From positions 1-11,747 of the forward strand of contig CACZAK010000129.1 in the NCBI GenBank assembly GCA_902779075.1: a DNA stretch of 11,747 nucleotides, given 5' to 3'. The notes under the pieces were generated by a model. That model had not been told where the DNA came from. It saw only the letters and a program-made list of their open reading frames with translations, and made no database searches. A program made the translations under genes and the position numbers. The stretch comes from an uncultured bacterium (GTDB lineage: Bacteria; Verrucomicrobiota; Kiritimatiellia; RFP12; UBA1067). This document shows positions 5,797-11,747 of this stretch, one piece after another; the first letter of the stretch is position 1, and the number at the start of each line of letters is the position of its first letter.

Positions 5797-8502
5797 TCAC
5801 TGTGCGATTTCGTACAGGATTCTCGCGCCGTGCGGTCCGGGAACGGAAGCCGTGAACTCCAGTCTGCCGCCGCGGACTTCCGTCGGAAGAGTGCCGAGCC
5901 TTCTGCCGCTCGTCTCGAGTTCGTAAACCTTGAACGATTCCGGGTTTGCAAGCGCAAGCGAGATTCGCGCCGTGCCGTTGCGCACGAGAGAACCGCGTCC
6001 GAACTTGAGCAGGATCTTCCTGTCCGATCCGGCGAACTTCGTACCGGATCCCTGCACGTCGGTGATGTGCGTGAGGAGTATGCGGCGAGAAGACGAGACG
6101 GGCGCCTCGTCGAGCGATGTCGCCCACACCGTGGCCGCCGCGCCGCCGAGCGTGGCGGTCATCGGCCCTGCGGCGATCGTGCCGTCAGGCGCGAAGCCGC
6201 CACACGTGCGGGGCGTATCGACCGTGAACGCGCCCCGCGCGCGGTCGATGCGGAGCGCCGGACTTCCGGAGGATGCCGCGATCAGGTTCGTCACGGCGGG
6301 CTCTTCCGCCCGATCGCGGGCGATTACGCGCCTGGCCTTGGAGTCCTTCGCCGCAAGGCAAGAGCCGACGCGCATGTTCCAGGCGGCACTCGCCCACGAC
6401 GGCGCGGCGCGAAGTGCCCGTCCGTCCGCCGGATTCGCGCCCTGTGGGGTGACGAGCAGCGAGACGCCGTCCTCCGCCGGAAACGGCGCCGCGTCGCCGC
6501 GCAGAAAGAGGCAGATGGCCGCGCGGTCGTTCGCCTGCGCGAGGGGATCCGTCGCAAGGTTGAAGTAGCCGGGCGCCGGATCGCGGCCATCCACAAGGTC
6601 CTCGCTGCGATGGGAGTACGCGAAGCGCCAGAGGCCGTCCCAGTCCTGCTGCGCGGCCATGACGCCTGTCAGGAGGCCTCCCGTGCCGCGGTACATCCCC
6701 GGCGCGGAGAAGTTCCACTCGGAGATCGTGAACGGCTTGCCGTCCATGCGCGTAAACGCCTTTGCGCACGGAGGGGTGTTCGCGGAGAGGACGGGATTCG
6801 AGTTGGCGCAGCGGCTCGGCAGACGCCACTTCTTTTCGAGGAAAACGGGGTGGTCGACGTAGAAATGGTCGTCGATGTAGTCGTATTGCGCAGACGCCAT
6901 CTGCATCGGCGGCGCATGGCCTCCGCAGTTGTCGTTCGTGACGAGCGCCCGGCATCCCAGACTGCGGAGGAACGCCTTCATCCGCGACGCCATCCGCGCC
7001 TCGACTTCGCCCATGAAGAGGGCGAGCGCGGCGCCCTCGCCGGACGACCAGACGCTTCTGGGCGGACGGTCGGGACTTGCGGCGGGGTAGAACGACGGAT
7101 CTTCCGCGCGCTTCTCCAGCAGCCACTTCCGCCATGCGGCGCAGACGCGCGCGTCGTCCCGCGTGACGTCCCATCCCATTGTCATTGTGCCCTCGTTGAC
7201 GAGGGAGATGAGCGGCAGGGCTGGTTCGTCCTTGTAGGCGCGTCCCGTGTAGGGATTCACGTGCGTGAGGAAGTTGCGCGCGTAGGCGCACCAGTTCGCG
7301 AAGGCCGGCTCATGCACCGCGCACAGCGCCTTGAAGAGCTGCTGCGGCACCGCCCCGTCGCGGTCCACGCCTATGTGTCGCCACGTGATGGGCGCGGAGG
7401 TGCGCGAAACGAAGAGGTCGGTTGTGAGGTAGAGTCCTTCGCGCACGGCGGCGGCGAAGAGGTAGTCGAACCTGTCCATCCGCTCTGCATTGAGCGCGAG
7501 ACCGTCCTTACTGCCGACGACCGTACCGCCGTCGTGGTGGTGCAGGCGGATCGAGTTGTAGCCAAGGCGTTTCAGGCGCACCACCAACGCGTCCGCGACA
7601 TCGTGCGACGGGAAGTTGGCCGTGAAACACAGGTTCACGCCGTAGAGGCGCACGGATTTCCCCGGGCGTCCCTCGAACTCGAAGTGTCCGTCGGCGTTCC
7701 GCATCCAGCCGTATTTGCCGGCCGGGGCGTCCGTGAAGCCCATGCCGGAGAAATCCAGTGCGCTGCCCGGCTCGATCTCCCTGCGGTATTTGATGGGGAT
7801 CCAGTCGTCGCCCGGCTCGATGACGAGGGGGAGATCGGACTTCGCGACAATCGGCTCGTCGGCTGAAACCGTAAACGCGTACCGCTGCGTCTCGCCCTTC
7901 CGCCACGTCCGCCGCGCAAGCGTTCCGATTCGCAGGGCGTATTCACGGCCCCACTTCCAGTTGTCCTGTATGTGAAGCCCCTGTTCACGGTCCATCGCGA
8001 ACGTCAGCGTACGCCCCGTATCGCCCAGAGCCACGGACGCCTCGGCGCCCTTGCCGTGCAACAACGTGATGCCGCAGTCCTTCGGGCGGGCGAACACGCC
8101 GGAACGCCCCCCTGCCTTCCACGGCCTGTCCGCCACGGACGCGGCTGGCTGGAAGAGCGTACCGCCGAGGACGACGAGCTCCACGTCCTCCACAGGCGTG
8201 TACGAATAGACAATTCGCGCCTTGCCGTCCGGCAGCTGCTCGATCGTGGCGACGGCCCTGACAAGGGCGTTCGTGCCGTTCGACATGTCGAACGCCGCGA
8301 CGCCCGGCTTCTCGATCGTCCAGCCGCCCTTGCAGGAAAGCGAACGCCAGCCCGGCAGCGCGGCCGCCGGACGCAGCACGCACGGCGACGCATCCCCGCC
8401 GAAGCGCACTTCGCCGGACGGCGCAAGCGTCACGTCAAGCGCATTCGCCTGAATCGCCGCCGCCGCAACCGCCATGGCTCCGAACTGAAAACACCTTTTC
8501 AT
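5797..8502 (-). CDS. Secreted clan GH-A glycoside hydrolase (GH5-like)
   Basis: A 901-aa glycan-degrading enzyme; the exact family and substrate are unassigned. Residues 1-22 are a signal peptide (MKRCFQF, alanine-rich core, cut near ANA-L). Residues 23-245 form a beta-rich N-terminal region. The (beta/alpha)8 barrel spans about 250-640: RLYGVN (285-290) in strand 1, YNSIRLHHHD (315-324) with the clan arginine R319, the acid/base glutamate E437 in SLVNEGT (after N436, the clan NE pair on strand 4), a strand-6-like DDHFYVDHP (544-552), and the nucleophile E595 in TISEWN. A C-terminal beta domain (about 700-901) includes RRILLTHITDVQGSGTKF. Both catalytic residues are present and the frame is continuous, so it should be active. 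AAGGAG sits 6 nt before the ATG at 8502. A -35/-10 promoter lies about 170 nt upstream. It could work with the neighbouring, now degraded, family-10-like enzyme on the same polysaccharide; this is inference from position. Confidence 0.88.
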   Translation of the reverse strand: MKRCFQFGAMAVAAAAIQANALDVTLAPSGEVRFGGDASPCVLRPAAALPGWRSLSCKGGWTIEKPGVAAFDMSNGTNALVRAVATIEQLPDGKARIVYSYTPVEDVELVVLGGTLFQPAASVADRPWKAGGRSGVFARPKDCGITLLHGKGAEASVALGDTGRTLTFAMDREQGLHIQDNWKWGREYALRIGTLARRTWRKGETQRYAFTVSADEPIVAKSDLPLVIEPGDDWIPIKYRREIEPGSALDFSGMGFTDAPAGKYGWMRNADGHFEFEGRPGKSVRLYGVNLCFTANFPSHDVADALVVRLKRLGYNSIRLHHHDGGTVVGSKDGLALNAERMDRFDYLFAAAVREGLYLTTDLFVSRTSAPITWRHIGVDRDGAVPQQLFKALCAVHEPAFANWCAYARNFLTHVNPYTGRAYKDEPALPLISLVNEGTMTMGWDVTRDDARVCAAWRKWLLEKRAEDPSFYPAASPDRPPRSVWSSGEGAALALFMGEVEARMASRMKAFLRSLGCRALVTNDNCGGHAPPMQMASAQYDYIDDHFYVDHPVFLEKKWRLPSRCANSNPVLSANTPPCAKAFTRMDGKPFTISEWNFSAPGMYRGTGGLLTGVMAAQQDWDGLWRFAYSHRSEDLVDGRDPAPGYFNLATDPLAQANDRAAICLFLRGDAAPFPAEDGVSLLVTPQGANPADGRALRAAPSWASAAWNMRVGSCLAAKDSKARRVIARDRAEEPAVTNLIAASSGSPALRIDRARGAFTVDTPRTCGGFAPDGTIAAGPMTATLGGAAATVWATSLDEAPVSSSRRILLTHITDVQGSGTKFAGSDRKILLKFGRGSLVRNGTARISLALANPESFKVYELETSGRRLGTLPTEVRGGRLEFTASVPGPHGARILYEIAQ

Positions 8503-8678
8503 TGCCTGCTCCTTTTCACTTCAGCCCAGCCGCAAATTTCGGCCATTTTCATCCTTCTCTGGTTTTGCCGTCATGCCATGAACCTGTAGGTATTTACCCA
8601 TGACGCATCGCAGAGTCCCGCTCATCTGGCGTTCAATATACACGCGCTTTCTTCCTTGCAATTGTAAGAACGCCGCGT

Positions 8679-8707
8679 ATTGTACCATTAGATGCCGTTA
8701 TTTTCAA
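8679..8707 (-). promoter_or_regulatory. Sigma70-type promoter of the glycoside hydrolase gene
   Basis: The minus strand carries TTGAAA (8707-8702), a spacer of exactly 17 bp, then TACAAT (8684-8679) preceded by TGG, an extended -10. Transcription would begin near 8672 and give a leader of about 170 nt before the ATG at 8502. The -35 lies inside one arm of a perfect 19-bp inverted repeat, and part of the spacer is also in the palindrome. That makes the palindrome a candidate operator. Confidence 0.65.
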
Positions 8708-8731
8708 GTCCCACTTGAAAATAACGGCATC
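8691..8731. repeat. Perfect 19-bp inverted repeat with 3-nt loop
   Basis: The arm GATGCCGTTATTTTCAAGT (8691-8709) and its exact reverse complement (8713-8731) flank the loop CCC (8710-8712). There is no T-run after either side, so it is a poor intrinsic terminator. It sits between the glycoside hydrolase relic and the intact glycoside hydrolase, and its left arm holds the minus-strand TTGAAA -35. Possible roles are a large dimeric operator, an RNA hairpin at the end of the upstream transcript, or a miniature mobile element. Confidence 0.9.
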
Positions 8732-8768
8732 TTCATGACAGGGGATTGGCCGCTGGACGTAGCATAAT

Positions 8769-8797
8769 GAATCTGCGGGGACTGTCCCCGCAGATTC
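8769..8797. repeat. REP-like GC palindrome, 14-bp arms
   Basis: GAATCTGCGGGGAC (8769-8782) and GTCCCCGCAGATTC (8784-8797) are exact reverse complements around a single T. The palindrome begins 3 bases after the stop of the degenerate glycoside hydrolase. Its core, TGCGGGGACAG on the minus strand, recurs at the other end of that relic (9392-9402). Extragenic palindromes with a GGGGACAG-type core resemble REP elements in this kind of genome; that assignment is from memory. Confidence 0.8.
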
Positions 8798-8799
8798 CC

Positions 8800-9312
8800 T
8801 CAAATCGTCACTTCTACGTTCGAGAAATTGATGGGAGCGAGGTGGAACTCGCGCGTGACGGTCTTGCCGTTGCTCGTGGCCTCGATCTCATACGTCCCAT
8901 GGAAGCCGCGGAACACCATGCACCCGCCCGAGACGTCGCGCTCGAGGTCCGTGCGCCACTCGCGTCTTGAAGCTCCACTCCACGAAATCCTCCTGTTCGA
9001 AGAACTCGCTGATGCCGATGCGGATGCGGTTCCAGACGAGCGTCTCGTTCGTGACTTCCCACATGGGGATCCTGTGCGCATAGCGCTCGGCGAGTTCGCG
9101 GAAACGCTTTTCGAGGAGCATCTTCTCGCGCACGATTCCATCCTTCGTCGTCCATTTCGGATGGGCGAACTCGGAGACGTAGTTGAGGCAGTGGGCCTTC
9201 GGCTCGATGCCGTGCGCCTCGCACCACTCGACGCAGAGATCGGGCTGAGCATCCCCGCCCCGGCCATCATCACCGAGAAGTTCAGGAAGTCGCGTCTATT
9301 CCATTGTGCCAT
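8800..9312 (-). pseudogene. Relic of a TAT-exported GH10-like glycoside hydrolase
   Basis: Three pieces of one gene survive. Residues MAQWNRRDFLNF... (from 9312) are a twin-arginine-type leader in one frame. From about 9241 to 8966 a second frame encodes a recognisable GH10-like barrel fragment: VEWCEAHGIEPKAHCLNY, then RFRELAERYAHRIPMWEVTN with the NE acid/base pair (WEVTNE), then DFVEWSFK. From about 8965 the first frame resumes with EWRTDLERDVSGG and FRGFHGTYEIEATSNGKTV, like the C-terminal beta region of such enzymes. The 170-aa open frame seen by simple translation is therefore only partly authentic. Material between leader and barrel, and all of the barrel after strand 4 including the nucleophile, is missing, so two deletions with frameshifts are inferred. 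Homologues usually exceed 350 aa. The start has a weak ribosome binding site (AAAGGGA). Product is expected to be inactive. Confidence 0.85.
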
Positions 9313-9338
9313 GTCTTTTCCCTTTCTGATACCATTGC

Positions 9339-9364
9339 ATTACTGTAGCAATTTACTGTGGCAA
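9339..9364. repeat. Tandem 13-nt direct repeat upstream of the relic
   Basis: On the minus strand TTGCCACAGTAAA (9364-9352) is followed directly by TTGCTACAGTAAT (9351-9339), with two mismatches. It lies 27 bases before the relic's ATG, where a promoter or binding site would be expected. I could not fit a confident -35/-10 pair. It could be a pair of regulator half-sites left from the former gene, or chance. Confidence 0.5.
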
Positions 9365-9387
9365 TCGCGTCTGACACTGTCGCCCCC

Positions 9388-9400
9388 GGGGTCTGTCCCC
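9388..9400. repeat. REP-like GC hairpin downstream of the right-hand beta-helix gene
   Basis: GGGG (9388-9391), TCTGT and CCCC (9397-9400) form a short hairpin 9 bases after the stop of the right-hand gene. With its flank it reads TGCGGGGACAG on the minus strand, the same 11-mer as in the longer palindrome at 8769-8797. There is no following T-run, so it is not a standard terminator, though it could protect a 3' end. Confidence 0.55.
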
Positions 9401-9409
9401 GCATTGGTC

Positions 9410-11747
9410 CTACCGCACGATGAGCATAAAGCCCTTGCTGACGACCTTGATCATCTTACCGTCGGCGGAAAGCTTGACCTTGTAGCCCCTCACGCTTCTC
9501 GGCAGCGAAGGAACGCTCGTGAACGTCGCCGCGTCGTCCGCCGCCACCTGCGCGAACACGAATCCGCGCGTCAGCGGCGCGGTGAAATCGAGCGTGGCGT
9601 TGGTGAAGTCGAGCGTGCCGCCGCCCGTGAGCGTGATCGCCCGCGCGCCCGGCGTCGCCTTCAACACGCAGTTGGTGATGCCGAGATTGTGCCCTGCCGT
9701 GTCAAGCGTCACGGCGTTCGCGCCGAAAACGACGTTCGTGATTCCCTTGATGAACGCGGCGTTGTTTGCATTCGCCGCGACCGTGCCGCCGTCGAACTCC
9801 ACGGTTGACGCACCATTTTCTCCTGTGATGTCCGCCGTCACGAGCTTGCCGCTTCCGCTTAGGCGCAACGTCGCCGTCGAACCTGATGCGCGTGCGACGT
9901 TCAGGCCCTTCGCCGTCGTGGCCGTGCCGCCGGAGATGTCCCAAAGACCCATCTTGACCGCACCTTCGGAACCCAGATTCACCCTGTTTACCGTCATGGT
10001 GAACGTTCCACCCGACATGACATAAGCGCCCTCGCTGCCGTTGTTCCATCCGATTGAGAGATACTTGTTCGCATTCACCGTTCCGCCGCTCTGCACGAAC
10101 ATTCCGATTCCCGGAACATTTCCCTCATAGTTGTCCAGGCGACCTATCACGAAGCTATCGCCTACCGTCAGCGTGCCCGCTGTGATTTCGTAACGCGCTG
10201 TGGACGTGTTCCCTACGCCGAGGTTCAGGTGGCTGGGCAACGACACCGTACCGCCGTCCTGCCTGAACAACGCTGGACCTGAATTATGGTGGCCGATCGT
10301 AATGTAACCGGACGTAGAGAACGTCGCATTGTTCGTCACGAAAATGTAAACGCCTGAATCGTCATAAACGCCACCACGGAAATGCGTGTAACCCTGGAAT
10401 CGCAGCGAAGCGTTCCCACTTACGGAAATCGTCGCCGTGTGGCCGTATCTGCCGGGATATGAATCGCCCGTCACAGTCGTCGTGCCGTTCGTCACGAAAA
10501 GCCCCGCGTCGAACGACCAGCCAAGGCCCTGGTTCGCGATTGTGAACGTTTTGTCGTTCACACTCTTCGCCTCCAAAGAGTCTGTATAGACCGTCACCTT
10601 CTCCGTGTCGATGTAGTTCTTCTCGGAGAAGGCGTTTTCCGTCCAAAGCGCGGGCGTCGTTCCTGCAACGGAGTTCGTCACGTACGCACCGTCATACCCC
10701 TCAACGGCGGAAAGATAGGAAACCTTCAGGTTGTGTCCGTTGAGGTCGATGTATGATCCGTCCGCAATCACCAGATTCGGATACGACGACCAGTCGCAGT
10801 CCTCAGAAAGCGTCGCCGCGCCGCCGTAACCAATATGCGTCGCCGCCCAGATAGGCGTCGTTCCCGCCGGGATGGCAAAAGTGTTGCTGCCGGAAAGCAC
10901 AACGATGGTTGACTTGACGGGTAGCGCACCCTCAACAACTCCACCCGTCGAGTTCGTGCAAGCCCAGTTATCAGGATCGTCGAGGTCCGCAGGATCGCCG
11001 CCGCCAGTCCACCACGCAAACGCGGCGACGTTCGCGGCAAGACCGAGTTCGATGGACTTGCCGTCCGCCGAGACGGACGCGACGAAACCATCGCCCACGA
11101 GCTCAACGAGGTCGAGTACATCCGTTACGCCGCTCGGCAGCGTGAAGCCGTCCGTCGCAATCGTAAGCGAATCCTCCTGATACGAGGTCGTGTCGATGCG
11201 AATCTTGGAATCCGCGCCGAGAAACGAGATCGTACCCGCGAACGTGGCGGAATTCGTCATGACGAGCGCCGTGCCATTGGAGATCACCACATTGCCAGTA
11301 AACGCCGATGGAGCACCCAACGCGAGCGAGCCACCGTCGCCCATGATCGTAAGGCCGCCCTCGCCGGTCCACGGAATGTCACAGTGGACATCATGCCCGG
11401 CGGTATCGACCGTGAGACCGCCCGTACCGATGGTGTAGCTCTTCGCGTAGCTGTCCGCCGACGCGACCCTTGCCATGAACGGCGAGGCTGCGGTATCGTC
11501 GCGCTTGGCGCGGATCGTCACGCCGTCGGCAAGGAGGGTCTGCTTGTTATAGGCAAGGCACTTCAGAACACCGACTTCAAGAACGCCGCCTGTGAGGGTC
11601 ACCTCGCCACGTCCGGTGTTGGACGATGTGGCGCCGAGATAGAAGTTATTGGGTAATGTCGCAAAGTTGGGGATGGGATTCGTGCCAAAAGTCAGCGGCA
11701 TAGATGCTTTTGCAGCTTGAACGAGAGCATCACTTTCTGGTTGAGAT
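9410..11747 (-). CDS. Autotransporter-type beta-helix surface protein (5' end outside window)
   Basis: At least 778 codons of a secreted or surface repeat protein of unknown ligand. The frame stays open past the ATG at 11701 to the window edge (SQPESDALVQAAKAS precedes it), and that ATG has no ribosome binding site, so the gene is cut by the window. Counting from the 11701 ATG, residues 90-170 contain autotransporter-type repeats (GTGGLTVDTAGH, GAPSAFTGNVVISNGTALV). Residues 228-304 are a W/NW module (WWTGGGDP..DDPDNWACT...TFAIPAG) matching that of the left-hand giant protein. Residues 400-700 carry short beta-helix turns of the (Q/M)SGGT type (FRQDGGT, VQSGGT, VMSGGTFTM). The motif SADGK occurs at 211-215 and 745-749. 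The end is GFMLIVR, nearly identical to the other giant protein. There is no C-terminal barrel and no enzyme motif. The downstream hairpin has no T-run. Confidence 0.85.
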   Translation of the reverse strand, partial: SQPESDALVQAAKASMPLTFGTNPIPNFATLPNNFYLGATSSNTGRGEVTLTGGVLEVGVLKCLAYNKQTLLADGVTIRAKRDDTAASPFMARVASADSYAKSYTIGTGGLTVDTAGHDVHCDIPWTGEGGLTIMGDGGSLALGAPSAFTGNVVISNGTALVMTNSATFAGTISFLGADSKIRIDTTSYQEDSLTIATDGFTLPSGVTDVLDLVELVGDGFVASVSADGKSIELGLAANVAAFAWWTGGGDPADLDDPDNWACTNSTGGVVEGALPVKSTIVVLSGSNTFAIPAGTTPIWAATHIGYGGAATLSEDCDWSSYPNLVIADGSYIDLNGHNLKVSYLSAVEGYDGAYVTNSVAGTTPALWTENAFSEKNYIDTEKVTVYTDSLEAKSVNDKTFTIANQGLGWSFDAGLFVTNGTTTVTGDSYPGRYGHTATISVSGNASLRFQGYTHFRGGVYDDSGVYIFVTNNATFSTSGYITIGHHNSGPALFRQDGGTVSLPSHLNLGVGNTSTARYEITAGTLTVGDSFVIGRLDNYEGNVPGIGMFVQSGGTVNANKYLSIGWNNGSEGAYVMSGGTFTMTVNRVNLGSEGAVKMGLWDISGGTATTAKGLNVARASGSTATLRLSGSGKLVTADITGENGASTVEFDGGTVAANANNAAFIKGITNVVFGANAVTLDTAGHNLGITNCVLKATPGARAITLTGGGTLDFTNATLDFTAPLTRGFVFAQVAADDAATFTSVPSLPRSVRGYKVKLSADGKMIKVVSKGFMLIVR

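Noticed and set aside
5746..7866. A 706-codon plus-strand open frame opposite the glycoside hydrolase
   Set aside because: It is arginine- and valine-rich with no recognisable domain, and lies antisense to a gene with a signal peptide, ribosome binding site and catalytic motifs. It is a shadow of high GC in the third codon position.
8800..9312. Intact 170-aa exported protein
   Set aside because: The middle third makes sense only in another frame, where it matches a glycoside hydrolase barrel. The 170-aa frame through that part is low-complexity Ser/Arg.
11699..11701. ATG at 11701 as the true start of the right-hand protein
   Set aside because: There is no ribosome binding site or signal peptide, and the frame continues open to the window edge.
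1..11747. CRISPR array, tRNA, rRNA or classical insertion sequence
   Set aside because: No regularly spaced repeats, no cloverleaf-like segment, no DDE transposase motif and no paired terminal inverted repeats were seen.

Overview
The window is a GC-rich (about 60%) bacterial segment in which every gene I can support lies on the minus strand. I infer a gut-type member of the PVC group, most likely Kiritimatiellota or Verrucomicrobiota. The evidence is very large secreted beta-helix proteins with autotransporter-type repeats, LamG-like 'YIDTG' domains, secreted glycoside hydrolases (one with a TAT-type leader), an Rpn-type PD-(D/E)XK nuclease and REP-like GC palindromes. No rRNA or other marker gene is present, so the taxonomy is inference.

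Layout in the direction of transcription (right to left). (1) 11747-9410: a beta-helix surface or secreted protein whose 5' end lies outside the window. (2) 9409-8691: a decayed strip with a REP-like hairpin, a 13-nt tandem repeat, the relic of a family-10-like glycoside hydrolase (TAT leader, one piece of the barrel and the C-terminal end, joined by two deletions and frameshifts), a second REP-like palindrome, and a perfect 19-bp inverted repeat that contains the -35 element of a good sigma70-type promoter. (3) 8502-5797: an intact 901-aa secreted clan GH-A glycoside hydrolase with both catalytic glutamates visible. (4) 5671-4778: a PD-(D/E)XK nuclease of the Rpn/'nuclease family transposase' group with its own extended -10 promoter. 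(5) 4703-204: a 1499-aa secreted protein with a signal peptide, two LamG-like domains, a W/NW module and a tandem duplicate of about 360 aa, followed by a strong intrinsic terminator at 131-171. (6) 1-130: no convincing gene.

The two giant proteins share the W/NW module and an almost identical C-terminus, GF(I/M)LIVR-COOH. This suggests one export or anchoring route for both. The simplest picture is an accessory region for glycan degradation and surface contact, disturbed by deletions and mobile sequence. No CRISPR array, classical insertion sequence, integrase, toxin-antitoxin pair or recognisable defence system was seen. The most novel-looking items are the shared C-terminal tag and the palindrome-embedded promoter.
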